Origin: Bacteroides sp.
GTDB lineage: Bacteria > Bacteroidota > Bacteroidia > Bacteroidales > Bacteroidaceae
Assembly (NCBI RefSeq): GCF_030151085.1
Contig: NZ_JASLER010000094.1
Location: 1-64,000 of the forward strand
Direction: 5' to 3'
Length of the DNA: 64,000 nt
The notes beneath the pieces were generated by a model. It saw only the letters and a list, made by a program, of their open reading frames with translations, was not told the DNA's origin and made no database searches. The position numbers and the translations under genes are program-made. Of the stretch, positions 7,680 to 17,927 are shown piece by piece; the stretch's first letter is position 1; the number at the start of each line of letters is the position of its first letter.

Positions 7680-10600
7680 ATGAATGAAAATCGTAAACGA
7701 GGAATGTTAAACAACAAAATCCTCACAGCAATTGCCATCACTTCCTTATTTATAGGAAGCAACAATGTCTTGGCAATCGAAGCCAGTTCAGATATTTTAT
7801 TAGGGATATCGGAACAAATGCAAGCTCAAACTGCCCGTGGTATAGTTGTCGATCAAGACGGAGAACCTATCATTGGAGCAAGTATCTTAGAAAAGGGCAC
7901 TACTAATGGAGTCATTACCGACTTAAATGGAAAGTTCTCACTAAACATTAAAAAAGGCGCCACCCTGGTTATTTCTTATATTGGTTATAAAACTCTGGAA
8001 GTCAAAGCTGATGCCAATATGAAAATAACCCTCACAGAAGACTCTGAAATACTCGAAGAAGTAGTTGTTATCGGTTACGGTGTACAAAAGAAAAAGTTAG
8101 TTACCGGCGCTACCGTACAAGTGAAAGGAGAAGATATCGCTAAACTAAACACAATTGACGCCTTAGGAGCTCTTCAAAGCCAGTCACCCGGTGTTAACAT
8201 CACTCAAAATAATGGTTTTTTAGGTTCCGGGTTCAAAGTAAACATCCGTGGTATAGGTACTACAGGTAGCTTCTCTCCTCTTTATGTAGTAGATGGAGTT
8301 GCTAATGGTAGTATCGACGGACTAAATCCTAGCGATATTGAGTCATTGGATGTTTTGAAAGATGCCGCATCAGCCGCTATTTATGGAGCACGGGCAGCTA
8401 ATGGTGTTATCCTGATTACTACGAAAAGAGGTAAAGCTGGAGTTTCACAAATATCATACGATGGTTATGTCGGCGTACAAAATCTTTATAAGATTCCTAC
8501 AATCCTTAATGCTCAGGAATATATGACCATGCAGGATGAAGGCCGAGTAATGGATGGCCTAAGCCCGTATAATTGGGCCACATTCATTCCCGCCAAAGAT
8601 CTACAAAGCATCCAAAACGGTACATGGAAAGGCACAAACTGGTTAAAAGAAACATTGAATGAGGATGCTTTAGTTCAAAATCACGCCATTAACATTACCG
8701 GCGGAACAGAACGATCAACATACGCAATAGGTCTTGCCTATACCAACCAAGAAGCCACAATGGGAGTTCCGGATGCATTTCCTACCATGAACCGCTATAA
8801 TTTCCGCGTAAATTCAGATCATGTAGTCATCAAAAAGGGAAATCTCGATTTCTTAAAGATTGGCGAAACAATCAACTATAAATACTCTCAAACTGAAGGT
8901 TCTTTCGGTACTGGTGGCATTTATTGGAATGGTGTACATAATATGCTAATCATGAGCCCCCTAATGCATGCTTACAATTCTGAAGGCAACTATTATCTTT
9001 ATGCAGATCAACAGAATGATAATTATAAGTGGGATATTTCCAACGGAGCTAACAAAAACCCGATTGCTTATCTGGATTATTACATGAATCAGAATATAAG
9101 TAAATCACACTACATGCAAAGCAGTTTTTATGCCCAACTGCAACCCATCAAAAATTTGCGTATCAAGAGTCAGTTCGGCTATATCATGGGAGCTTCAAGT
9201 TATCGTTCTTATCTGCCGAGATTTGACTATCTGAGTGCTTCTTTAAATAATGCAGAAGATAAAGTCACTCAATCCATGTCGCTATACAACCGTTGGTCAT
9301 GGGACAACACAGCAAACTATATATTCAATATCGGCAATCATAATATTGACGTATTAATAGGCCAAAGCATTGAGAAATGGGGTATGGGAGAAGAAATGAG
9401 TGGAGCAGCTATCGGTTCCAACTTCTATGACTTTAAACACGCATACTTATCCAATGTTCCTCTGACTTCTAACAGCACCGAATCATTAAAAGGTAGTCCC
9501 AACGGTCAAGGCTCCATCGCCTCTTTCTTCGGACGTATCAATTATAACTATAAAGAAAAATACCTAGCTTCTGTAATTATGCGCGGTGATGGTTCTTCTA
9601 CTTTTGCACGCGGACATCGTTGGGGATATTTCCCATCAGTATCAGCAGGCTGGGTTATCAGTAATGAATCATTTATGAACAGCATAAAGTGGATGGACTT
9701 TTTGAAACTTCGCGCTTCATGGGGACAAAACGGTAACTGTAATGTTTCTACTTTCCAGTATCTGTCACTGATTACTTCTAATAACGGATATGGAGGCTAT
9801 CCATTCGGCGATTCAATGGATATGATTAGTACCGGTTCTTATGCTTACCGGTTAACTAACCCTGATTTGACTTGGGAAACTCAGGAACAATTAAATATTG
9901 GTCTGGATGCCCGGTTCTTCAATAACCGCTTAGGCTTTGAATTCGACTGGTATAATAAGAATACAAGAGACTGGTTGGTAACCGCCCCTGTACTTTCTTC
10001 TTTTGGTGCCAATGCCGTATCTGTTAATGGCGGTAATGTAAAAAATACAGGTATCGAAGTAGGATTTCATTGGAACGATAATATTGGGAAAGATTTCCAG
10101 TATGGAGCTAATTTAACTCTTGCCCACAACAAGAATGAAGTAACTAAGATTGCCAATAAAGACGGTATTATTCATGGCAGTGGTAGCGTCTTGTGGGAAG
10201 GTGCAGAAGAATGCTTCCGTGCAGAAGTAGGTAAACCGATCGGTTATTTCTACGGTTACAAGAGTAACGGAATCTTCCAAAATCAGGAGCAAATCGATAA
10301 CTATAAAGGTCCTAAACTGAATGGCAACAAGACTCAACCAGGCGATGTTATCTGGGCAGACACCGACCATAACGGAAGTCTCGATGCCAATGACCGCACC
10401 ATGATAGGTAATCCTAATCCGGACTTAACAATGGGATTAGGACTGAATGCAAGTTGGAAAGCAATAGATTTTGCTATTACTACTTACGGTGCATTTGGCC
10501 AACAAATTCTTAAATGTTATCGCGACTTCTCTTCCTCGCCATTGAACAATTATACAGCAGAAGTCTTCCAACGCTGGCACGGTGAAGGAACTTCCAACAA

Positions 10601-10913
10601 GTTCCCCAGACTTTCCAGTGCATCCAGTTCCAACTGGAACAGAGTTTCTGATATCTACATTGAAGATGGCGACTACCTGAAAATCAAGAATATCACCATA
10701 GGGTTTGATTTCAAAAAAGCCTTCAAGAAAATACCTCTACAGCAATTGCGCCTGTACTTAACGGCACAGAATCTCTTCACCTTCACCGGATATTCAGGTA
10801 TGGACCCTGAAATAGGTTATGGAGGCGACGACTATGGCTGGGCATCGGGAATCGACTTAGGATACTACCCAAGTGCTCGTACATACATGATAGGCTTAAA
10901 TATAAAATTTTAA
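7680..10913 (+). CDS. SusC-type TonB-dependent glycan importer
   Basis: A 1077-residue protein started at the ATG at 7680 (MNENRKRGMLNNK, then a hydrophobic signal segment). A carboxypeptidase-regulatory-like domain follows (about residues 55-135: ARGIVVDQDGEPIIGASI). The SusC plug has the marker EVVVIGYGVQKKK, PLYVVDGVANG and the SusC signature DVLKDAASAAIYGARAANGV. The long barrel ends in YMIGLNIKF, with the terminal aromatic residue needed for assembly. It imports oligosaccharides together with the SusD partner 16 bases downstream. The GH18 gene two genes on suggests GlcNAc-containing substrates such as chitin fragments or N-glycans. No adjacent regulator gene is present. Confidence 0.92.
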   Translation: MNENRKRGMLNNKILTAIAITSLFIGSNNVLAIEASSDILLGISEQMQAQTARGIVVDQDGEPIIGASILEKGTTNGVITDLNGKFSLNIKKGATLVISYIGYKTLEVKADANMKITLTEDSEILEEVVVIGYGVQKKKLVTGATVQVKGEDIAKLNTIDALGALQSQSPGVNITQNNGFLGSGFKVNIRGIGTTGSFSPLYVVDGVANGSIDGLNPSDIESLDVLKDAASAAIYGARAANGVILITTKRGKAGVSQISYDGYVGVQNLYKIPTILNAQEYMTMQDEGRVMDGLSPYNWATFIPAKDLQSIQNGTWKGTNWLKETLNEDALVQNHAINITGGTERSTYAIGLAYTNQEATMGVPDAFPTMNRYNFRVNSDHVVIKKGNLDFLKIGETINYKYSQTEGSFGTGGIYWNGVHNMLIMSPLMHAYNSEGNYYLYADQQNDNYKWDISNGANKNPIAYLDYYMNQNISKSHYMQSSFYAQLQPIKNLRIKSQFGYIMGASSYRSYLPRFDYLSASLNNAEDKVTQSMSLYNRWSWDNTANYIFNIGNHNIDVLIGQSIEKWGMGEEMSGAAIGSNFYDFKHAYLSNVPLTSNSTESLKGSPNGQGSIASFFGRINYNYKEKYLASVIMRGDGSSTFARGHRWGYFPSVSAGWVISNESFMNSIKWMDFLKLRASWGQNGNCNVSTFQYLSLITSNNGYGGYPFGDSMDMISTGSYAYRLTNPDLTWETQEQLNIGLDARFFNNRLGFEFDWYNKNTRDWLVTAPVLSSFGANAVSVNGGNVKNTGIEVGFHWNDNIGKDFQYGANLTLAHNKNEVTKIANKDGIIHGSGSVLWEGAEECFRAEVGKPIGYFYGYKSNGIFQNQEQIDNYKGPKLNGNKTQPGDVIWADTDHNGSLDANDRTMIGNPNPDLTMGLGLNASWKAIDFAITTYGAFGQQILKCYRDFSSSPLNNYTAEVFQRWHGEGTSNKFPRLSSASSSNWNRVSDIYIEDGDYLKIKNITIGFDFKKAFKKIPLQQLRLYLTAQNLFTFTGYSGMDPEIGYGGDDYGWASGIDLGYYPSARTYMIGLNIKF

Positions 10914-10928
10914 TCAATCGAAGAATTT

Positions 10929-12719
10929 ATGAAAAAGATATTATTCATAGCATCAGCAGTACTAGTTCTCTTTTCGGGATGTGATAGCTTCCTGGACTCT
11001 GAACTATTGACCGAGAAAACAACTGCCAACTTCCCCGAAACAGAGAAGGATGCACAAGAAATGGTTACAGCAATATACGCCCATTTGTTATTTGAAAGTC
11101 CGGAATCATCTTCCGAATATTACATAGCTCAATTGGCAAGTGATGACTGTTTGGGAGGTAACCTCTCCTACTCCAACAACTGCGCTACCAATTTCCTAAT
11201 GTACAGCGGAAACCTGAATACTTTTTCCGGAATCTGGGACCGTTGTTATACTCTCATCAACCGCGCCAATAACGCCATCAATACCATGGATAACGTAAAA
11301 TCATGGTCCAGCGAAACCGAACATAAACGGTTATTCGGCGAAGCCCATTTCTTACGCGCCATGGCCTACTACGAACTGGCGCAAGTATTTGGAGGAGTAC
11401 CTTTGCGTACAACTTTGGAAAGTACCAATCTTCCTCGCGCTTCTGTAGACGAAGTATATACGTTAATAGCTTCGGACTTAAAAAATGCCATAGAGATGAT
11501 GCCGGACAAAATTTATTCAAAAGGTTCGGAGTTGGCAGGCCATACAACCAAATATGCAGCAGAGGCTATGATGGCACGTGTATTCTTATACTACACCGGA
11601 CGTTATGAAAAATCAACATTGCCCAATGGTACCACAAAAGAAGAAGTGATAACATGGATAGACGATTGCGTAAACAACTCAGGGCACAAACTAGTCTCCG
11701 ACCAGCGTAATATCTGGGCATACACGAATGAAGCAACCGAAGATAACGATCAAAATTTCCGCTATCAATATGTAATCGATCATAAACTGAAATGGGAAGG
11801 GAATAGTTCCGATGAAACCTTATTCGCCAACAAACATAATTTGAAATCAAATTGGACTTATACTTGGTTCTCTAACACTTGTGCACAATTCTATTCACCC
11901 TCTGCCGACAATTACTCCAACAAATCAAGTTACCCATTCGGAACAGGTTGGGGAGCAGGTCCGGTATCACCGGGAATGGTCAACGAATGGAAAGAGTGGG
12001 CTTCCAAGCAAACCTATACAGATGGCTATAAGGAAGATCCACGTCTGACCGGTTCTATTTGGTCTTATAAAGCTCTCGACCCCAATACAGATGGCAATAT
12101 CCTAATGGATTGCAGTCTGGATAAAGGAGAACCGGAATATACCGTATCTTATCGTTATTTTGAGCAAACCGGATATTTCCAAAAGAAATACATCAATATC
12201 AACTCTTATAACAATGGAAATATCGAACCTTTCGGCAAGCAAATGTTTCCGGGAATATCCTCACAGACTTCCCAGCAATTACTTCAGATTGCCGACCTGA
12301 TTCACATTCGTTTTGCCGATGTACTTCTTATGCAATCCGAACTCAAACAAGATGCCTCCGGCCTGAATAAAGTACGCGCCCGTTCACATCTCGCTCCGAT
12401 AGCCTACTCTTTAGATGCTATCAAAGAGGAACGCCGCTGGGAATTAGCATTCGAATCTATCCGCTGGTGGGACATCTTGCGCTGGTCGGGTTCTTCACTT
12501 GAAGAGGCTGGAAATTTACTTAACAAACAAACCGGATTTAACGTAATCAATGCTGCAACTGTAGTTCCGATGGTTAAATTCGACTACAAGAAACGTTTAC
12601 AAGCCACACAAGGTTATTGGCCTATTCCTCAAGATGAAATCGACATATCCAATGGAGTACTCGAACAAAATCCGGGTTGGGATGCATCTGCCCAGTTCTC
12701 TGATTGGAATAATATGTAA
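10929..12719 (+). CDS. SusD/RagB-type surface glycan-binding lipoprotein
   Basis: A 596-residue lipoprotein. The signal MKKILFIASAVLVLFSGC has its lipid-anchored Cys at 18, followed by DSFLD. TPR-like helices and the SusD core are visible: the N-terminal part has FLRAMAYYELAQVFGGVPL, and the C-terminal part has RWELAFESIRWWDILRW and YWPIPQDEI, both SusD signatures. It caps the SusC barrel 16 bases upstream and delivers bound oligosaccharide. The second helix bundle contains an insertion rich in Trp and Tyr (about residues 290-350) that may form the binding surface. Confidence 0.92.
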   Translation: MKKILFIASAVLVLFSGCDSFLDSELLTEKTTANFPETEKDAQEMVTAIYAHLLFESPESSSEYYIAQLASDDCLGGNLSYSNNCATNFLMYSGNLNTFSGIWDRCYTLINRANNAINTMDNVKSWSSETEHKRLFGEAHFLRAMAYYELAQVFGGVPLRTTLESTNLPRASVDEVYTLIASDLKNAIEMMPDKIYSKGSELAGHTTKYAAEAMMARVFLYYTGRYEKSTLPNGTTKEEVITWIDDCVNNSGHKLVSDQRNIWAYTNEATEDNDQNFRYQYVIDHKLKWEGNSSDETLFANKHNLKSNWTYTWFSNTCAQFYSPSADNYSNKSSYPFGTGWGAGPVSPGMVNEWKEWASKQTYTDGYKEDPRLTGSIWSYKALDPNTDGNILMDCSLDKGEPEYTVSYRYFEQTGYFQKKYININSYNNGNIEPFGKQMFPGISSQTSQQLLQIADLIHIRFADVLLMQSELKQDASGLNKVRARSHLAPIAYSLDAIKEERRWELAFESIRWWDILRWSGSSLEEAGNLLNKQTGFNVINAATVVPMVKFDYKKRLQATQGYWPIPQDEIDISNGVLEQNPGWDASAQFSDWNNM

Positions 12720-12747
12720 GAAGTATTAACTAATAATTTAAGCCAAT

Positions 12748-13665
12748 ATGAAAGCTACAAAAATATTAATAGCAATGCTCACTTCAGCCTTCATTGTGAC
12801 TGCATGTGACCCTATTGAAGATGAAGATTTACGCGATAAATATGTCACTGATGCCGGAAGTCCTATCACCAAAGAGGCTTTACAATCCGCCATATCCGTT
12901 ACTCAACCATTCTCCAATCAGGACGGAGTAGTGAAGGGAGACCAATATGTCGTTCTTAAAAATTCGCGTCCGGACATCGGCGGCAGCTGGCACTTACAGT
13001 GGGGTGCCAATGAAAAGACGATAGTCACCGATCATGATACACTGATTTATGAATCAAATGGAGATTTCCAGATTTACTATGTAGGAATATCAGCGAATAA
13101 GATTGTCCAGACCGATCCTGTGAATATTAGTGTTACGAATGTATTCGACGAGTGGTCTACTTATTTCACTAATGCAGTCGACAAAAGTGATAAATCTGCA
13201 AAGAAAACATGGAAGTTCCGCGAAGTCAGTTGGGGTTCTGTCTGCAACATGGGTGCACATGGCGGTTGGAAATATACAAGTGCTGGTTATACTCCGGAAT
13301 CTAATTTTATGTGGTGGGCTAATGTTACTGCCGCAGAAGCAGGAGATCAGTCAATGGTGTTCGAATTCAATGGAAACAAAATGACTACCTATGATGCCAA
13401 AGGCAATTTAAAAGCCGAAGGGACTTTCTCTTTCACGCACGACAATCCTGAAGAAGGTGTACTTGGAGAACTGATAACCTCTATCCCCACTATCGGAGGC
13501 GAGTTTGACGACAATGGACAAAAGGCCGGCAGTAATAAATTCTGGCTATTAACCTTGGATAATAATTATATTACTATCTATCATCCGAGTACATACAGTG
13601 GTGGTGTCGATTGGGATGATAGTGGCTGGTATGCTTACTTCAAATCCGAAACCGATTCCGAATAA
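12748..13665 (+). CDS. Lipoprotein of the GH18 locus, probable surface glycan-binding protein
   Basis: A 305-residue lipoprotein (signal MKATKILIAMLTSAFIVTAC, Cys20, then DPIEDEDL). It has no enzyme motif I recognise. Residues 40-125 look like an immunoglobulin-like beta domain. The C-terminal about 170 residues are beta-rich with many aromatics (GGWKYTSAGYTPESNFMWWAN, WDDSGWYAYFKSE). This resembles the SusE/SusF-position proteins that bind glycans at the cell surface. It lies 28 bases after susD and 6 bases before the GH18 gene, clearly in one operon. The binding role is inferred from position and composition. Confidence 0.65.
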   Translation: MKATKILIAMLTSAFIVTACDPIEDEDLRDKYVTDAGSPITKEALQSAISVTQPFSNQDGVVKGDQYVVLKNSRPDIGGSWHLQWGANEKTIVTDHDTLIYESNGDFQIYYVGISANKIVQTDPVNISVTNVFDEWSTYFTNAVDKSDKSAKKTWKFREVSWGSVCNMGAHGGWKYTSAGYTPESNFMWWANVTAAEAGDQSMVFEFNGNKMTTYDAKGNLKAEGTFSFTHDNPEEGVLGELITSIPTIGGEFDDNGQKAGSNKFWLLTLDNNYITIYHPSTYSGGVDWDDSGWYAYFKSETDSE

Positions 13666-13671
13666 GAGCCT

Positions 13672-14799
13672 ATGAAAAAAATAATATTCCTCGTCATTAC
13701 TACTGTCTTACTATTTACCGCATGTCATAATGACGACTACACTCCCGGGCTTCAAGCCCCGGGAGATGAAAGCGGTGATACAGAAATGGCAGAGCAGATA
13801 GACGGACGCATTGCTTTGGGCTATGTCACTTATTATGGTACCTCCATACCCGATGCCAAATATCTGACTCACATCAACTATGCTTTTGCCGAACTTTACA
13901 TCAAAGAGGGAGTTTATCAAAAATTCAGTTTACAAGGTGACAAAGCACGCTTTGACAAAGTAAAAGGCATCAAGAGTAAGTACCCTCACGTAAAGATATT
14001 ACTATCTTTTACCAATAGCGTTTCCAACTCGGACAATGGTCAGGATGGAGGTTTCTCGGCTTTGGCCAAAAATCCGGCAATGCGTAAGCAATTTGCACAA
14101 GACTGTAAGGACTTTGTAAGAAGCGAAGGCATTGATGGTATCGACATCGACTGGGAATTTCCCGGTATGAGCTTTGGAAGCAATGCCTACGATGAATTGG
14201 TTGATGTAGATAACTTTACTCTATTAATGAAAGAGTTACGGGAAACTTTGGGTCATTCCATCTTGCTGACCTATGCAGGTTACTGCATGGATAAACAGCC
14301 TCAGGGAGAAGGCTACAAATACATCGATGTAAAAGCTGTAGACCCTTATGTAGATTTCGTCAATATCATGACCTATGATTTGGCAAGTGCACCGCAGCAC
14401 CAATCGGCACTAAACAAACCGAGTGCATATTGGGACTGCAAACGCTCTGTAGATGAATATTTGAACGCCGGTGTATCTGCTGGCAAATTAGTGCTAGGCA
14501 TTCCTTTCTATGGAAGAGCGAACTTCAATTCCGGTGGCAGCATCAATTACAGGGATCTTCTCAATCTGAGTAAAAATGACGGTTATGTTATTGACAACTG
14601 GGATGGAGAAGGAGAAGTTCCATACGTTACCAAGAATGGCGTATTTTACTGTGGTTACGACAACCCACGTAGTATTGCAGCTAAAGGGCAATGGTTGTTA
14701 CAACTCGGAATGAAAGGTATGATGGCTTGGGATTATGATGCCGATGACAATATAGGTACGCTCCGCAGAGCACTATGGAATGCTGTTATGAAAAAATAA
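13672..14799 (+). CDS. GH18 family chitinase / endo-beta-N-acetylglucosaminidase, lipoprotein
   Basis: A 375-residue lipoprotein (MKKIIFLVITTVLLFTAC, Cys18) with a glycoside hydrolase 18 barrel. The catalytic motif DGIDIDWE is at residues 155-162, with Glu162 as the acid/base. The downstream VNIMTYDL holds the Tyr that stabilises the oxazolinium intermediate, and MAWDYDAD supplies the substrate-stacking Trp at the end of the barrel. These residues are all intact, so the enzyme should be active. GH18 enzymes cut GlcNAc-beta-1,4-GlcNAc bonds in chitin or in the core of N-glycans. SusC/SusD loci of Bacteroides that contain GH18 endoglycosidases often target host N-glycans. The exact substrate cannot be read here. 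Confidence 0.85.
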   Translation: MKKIIFLVITTVLLFTACHNDDYTPGLQAPGDESGDTEMAEQIDGRIALGYVTYYGTSIPDAKYLTHINYAFAELYIKEGVYQKFSLQGDKARFDKVKGIKSKYPHVKILLSFTNSVSNSDNGQDGGFSALAKNPAMRKQFAQDCKDFVRSEGIDGIDIDWEFPGMSFGSNAYDELVDVDNFTLLMKELRETLGHSILLTYAGYCMDKQPQGEGYKYIDVKAVDPYVDFVNIMTYDLASAPQHQSALNKPSAYWDCKRSVDEYLNAGVSAGKLVLGIPFYGRANFNSGGSINYRDLLNLSKNDGYVIDNWDGEGEVPYVTKNGVFYCGYDNPRSIAAKGQWLLQLGMKGMMAWDYDADDNIGTLRRALWNAVMKK

Positions 14800-14820
14800 T
14801 TAACTTAACACATCTTTTTT

Positions 14821-14904
14821 AGGAGGTTATTTCGCAAATATGGGTAAGGGTAATTTTGTAAGCGATCTTCATTCAACACAGAAATACTGCCGGAATAACC
14901 TCCT
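14821..14904 (+). repeat. Long-range inverted repeat (stem-loop) between the GH18 and porin genes
   Basis: AGGAGGTTATTTCG (14821-14834) pairs with CGGAATAACCTCCT (14891-14904), 14 pairs with one G-U, enclosing 56 bases. A T run lies directly before the left arm, so the same element read leftward resembles a terminator. Its GC-rich tips stand out in an AT-rich gap. Possible roles are a stabiliser at the 3' end of the utilisation-locus mRNA, or a small RNA. Confidence 0.6.
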
Positions 14905-14977
14905 TCCTATTAACATACCCACTTAAACCTTTTTTCATTTAAGTTGTTGAAAGCACATTCACCAAAACCTAACTTAA

Positions 14978-16255
14978 ATGAAAACAATCTTAAAAACAAT
15001 GATGCTGATGTGCGGCATCGGTCTATCAACTACAGCTTACGCTCAAAAGAATGTAGTTATTGATGACGAGTCTTCTAACGGCATTGTCATGGTCACCATC
15101 GACAAAGCTGGTGACGAAATCATCCGTATCATGAATGAATCGCAATTGTCTTACATTCATGACCCGAAAGCCCCTCGCTTCTTGTTGATGGACAAGCAAG
15201 GAAAATTCGCTTTAGGTATCGGCGGTTATGTACGTGCCACCGGCGAATATGACTTTGGCGGTATTGTAGATAATATCGACTTTATTCCTGCTTACATTCC
15301 AAACAGTAGTAAAATCAAAAACCAGTTCCAGATGGATGCCAGCACAGCCACTATCTTCTTAAAACTGGTTGGACACACCAGACTGCTAGGTGATTTTGTT
15401 GTCTATACTGCCGGTAACTTCCGGGGCGGAAACAAAACTTTCCAACTGCGCAATGCCTACATGTCATTCCGCAACATCACAGTGGGATACAATTATGGTG
15501 GTTTCATGGACTTAGGTGCCCTTCCTTCTACCATCGACTTCCAAGGTCCTAACGGTGCCACATTCTATCGTGCCACACAATTGGCATACACCTACAAAGG
15601 ATTAAAGAACTTCCGTTTCAACGCTTCTATCGAAGCACCTGTCGTAGACGGTACAACCAACAACCAACTCAACATTGCCCAGCAACGCATGCCGGACTTT
15701 ACAGCGTATGCACAATATGGCTGGAACAACAGCAGTCACCTGCGCGTCGGAGGTATCGTTCGCAGCATGACTTATACCAGCACCGAAAGCGATAAAGCAT
15801 CCAGCGTTACAGGATATGGTGTACAAGCCTCTACAACTTTCAATATGGGTAAGAAATGGCAGGTATTCGGTCAGGTTAATTATGGAAAAGGTATCGGTCA
15901 ATATCTGAATGATATCAGTAATCTGAATGTAGACATCGTACCCAATCCTGAGAAAGACGGTAAGATGCAGGCATTGCCTATGTTAGGCTGGTATGCAGGA
16001 TTGCAGTATAACCTCTGTTCTAAAATATTCTTCTCCACCACTTATAGTATGTCACGTCTTTATTCGGACAACGGTTATCCTAATAACGAACCAAGCACTT
16101 ATCGCTATGGACAATATCTGGTAACCAATATGTTCTGGAACGTAACTCCGAACATGCAGGTAGGTGCTGAATACTTGCGCGGCTGGCGTACAAACTTCGA
16201 CAACTCAACGAATCATGCCAACCGTTTTAATTTATTGGTTCAGTATTCGTTCTAA
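14978..16255 (+). CDS. DcaP-like trimeric outer-membrane porin
   Basis: A 425-residue protein with a Sec signal (MKTILKTMMLMCGIGLSTTAYAQ). A short helical N-terminal segment (about residues 25-60) precedes a beta-barrel (FALGIGGYVRATGEYDFGG through RFNLLVQYSF, terminal Phe). The barrel opening and the segment QLRNAYMSFRNITVGYNYGGFMD are typical of DcaP/porin-superfamily proteins in Bacteroidetes. It probably lets small anions or carboxylates through the outer membrane. It is monocistronic and faces the FadL gene across a shared terminator. Confidence 0.7.
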   Translation: MKTILKTMMLMCGIGLSTTAYAQKNVVIDDESSNGIVMVTIDKAGDEIIRIMNESQLSYIHDPKAPRFLLMDKQGKFALGIGGYVRATGEYDFGGIVDNIDFIPAYIPNSSKIKNQFQMDASTATIFLKLVGHTRLLGDFVVYTAGNFRGGNKTFQLRNAYMSFRNITVGYNYGGFMDLGALPSTIDFQGPNGATFYRATQLAYTYKGLKNFRFNASIEAPVVDGTTNNQLNIAQQRMPDFTAYAQYGWNNSSHLRVGGIVRSMTYTSTESDKASSVTGYGVQASTTFNMGKKWQVFGQVNYGKGIGQYLNDISNLNVDIVPNPEKDGKMQALPMLGWYAGLQYNLCSKIFFSTTYSMSRLYSDNGYPNNEPSTYRYGQYLVTNMFWNVTPNMQVGAEYLRGWRTNFDNSTNHANRFNLLVQYSF

Positions 16256-16282
16256 ATTCAATAGGTCGTAATTAAAATAGAA

Positions 16283-16316
16283 AAAGCCGCCTCAACACAA
16301 TGTTTGAGACGGCTTT
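16283..16316. terminator. Bidirectional terminator between the porin and FadL genes
   Basis: AAAGCCGCCTCAA (16283-16295) pairs with TTGAGACGGCTTT (16304-16316), 12 of 13 positions, with A and T runs on the two sides. It serves the rightward porin and the leftward FadL gene. Confidence 0.85.
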
Positions 16317-16340
16317 CTCCTTTATAAAAGGATTGTGAAT

Positions 16341-17747
16341 TTAGAATCTATAATCAAGACTTACACCGAATACCTTGTTGGTACGGCTATATACATTCGT
16401 ACCAGGCAATCCGGTACCATTATAGTTTTTAGAAGTTTTAGTATAATCTTCATAGTTGGTCCACATATAACCGACATTCAGATTGGCTCTTTCACTTAAC
16501 ATCACCTTTGCTCCGAAACCCAGTGTATAGGAATCACAAGAAAAGCTGGTATCACTCTGAAAGTCGTCCGACAATCCGTAATCTGTAATCTGACCACCAC
16601 AGCTTAATGTCAGTCTTTTGATTACATCCCATTCGATACCCATCAAATATTCGTTCGTTCCTTTTGTCAAGTATTTCTGCTTGTTACCGGCCATTCCCGC
16701 ATTTTTGTCATCATAGAAGTGATATTCTACTGATGCACGCAATACTGGAAGAAACTCGTATGCAGCCGCCACAGAAAGCATAGAAGGGATGTCATTAGGA
16801 GTATTCACACCATGCTTGAAAGGATCCAATGCGCTTGTTTCCGCTGTTGATTCAATATTCTTTGTATTGTTTTCAATATTCAGGTTCGTCTTGAACTCAT
16901 ATTTAGCACCAATATTCAATTTGCCTAACTTGGCATCCACACCGATAACAGGAGTAAATCCCCAACCGGTCTGATCGCAATCCAATGCTAAATGCATCAA
17001 TTCGCCACCACCAAAGTTCTGTTTCAATTTGGCATCCAAAAAGCCTACATAACCACCGCTAAAATAGTTCATGCGTCCACCTGCAAAAGCAGCAAGCCAA
17101 TCATTTATTTTATAAGTCAGTCCTAACTGCAAAGCATAGATATATTGTTTACCATCCATAGCGCTGTTAATGTCGTACATGCCGGGAGTAGCGAGAGCAG
17201 GGCTTTGCCCGGTCAGATATTTCGGAATACTACCTTGGAAGATACCTGCCATAGCTATCGATTCGAACATAGGCAGACCATCATCAAACGAAGCCTTTCC
17301 ACCACCACCGGTGATACCAAAGAAACCCGAGATAGTCCAATCACCTTTCTTATAGGCAGCAAATACACTGGGAATAACAGGCGCAGCAGCTTTTCCCTTA
17401 TAATATTTATTAAACGGATTTGGAGATGCGGTAGGTATCGGTTTCCCATCTACAATAACCGGTTTTCCATCTTCACCCATGGTTAATCCATTATATGTCA
17501 TAAAGCTGGCATCAATATTTCTCGTTTGGAATGCACTCTGAATACTCACAGAGACATGGAAACCATCATTCGGCAAAAAAGCCAAACCTGCTGGATTAGA
17601 CAGAGCACCATCTATCTCAGTAGTAGCACCACGAGACAACATGCGAAGAAAAGCAGCATGTTGATTTGTATTCGTCAAGAGACCTCCCGCAAAAGTTGGA
17701 ATTGAAACGATCAGCATCACAATGCCAATCAACGAAATTTTTCTCAT
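16341..17747 (-). CDS. OmpP1/FadL-family outer-membrane transporter
   Basis: A 468-residue protein with a Sec signal (MRKISLIGIVMLIVSIPTFA). The N-terminal hatch carries the family signature GALSNPAGLAFLPNDGF at about residues 48-64. Barrel strands follow to the terminal aromatic (KVFGVSLDYRF). FadL-type barrels let hydrophobic molecules such as long-chain fatty acids or aromatics pass laterally into the outer membrane. It is monocistronic. A -7 box TAACTTTG on the minus strand (17776-17783) lies about 30 bases before the start. Confidence 0.85.
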   Translation of the reverse strand: MRKISLIGIVMLIVSIPTFAGGLLTNTNQHAAFLRMLSRGATTEIDGALSNPAGLAFLPNDGFHVSVSIQSAFQTRNIDASFMTYNGLTMGEDGKPVIVDGKPIPTASPNPFNKYYKGKAAAPVIPSVFAAYKKGDWTISGFFGITGGGGKASFDDGLPMFESIAMAGIFQGSIPKYLTGQSPALATPGMYDINSAMDGKQYIYALQLGLTYKINDWLAAFAGGRMNYFSGGYVGFLDAKLKQNFGGGELMHLALDCDQTGWGFTPVIGVDAKLGKLNIGAKYEFKTNLNIENNTKNIESTAETSALDPFKHGVNTPNDIPSMLSVAAAYEFLPVLRASVEYHFYDDKNAGMAGNKQKYLTKGTNEYLMGIEWDVIKRLTLSCGGQITDYGLSDDFQSDTSFSCDSYTLGFGAKVMLSERANLNVGYMWTNYEDYTKTSKNYNGTGLPGTNVYSRTNKVFGVSLDYRF

Positions 17748-17927
17748 CTAAATCTTTTTTAATTGTTTTCGGGCGCAAAGTTACAACAATACAGCACACA
17801 AAAAAGCATTTTGTGCAGAAAATAGCAAGGCGAGAATACATTAATTGAAAATTTCAATTGTTTCTAGTGAAACAAACTAACACCACAACTTCTATATATG
17901 ACAACTTATACTAAGCAATTTCCTCGC

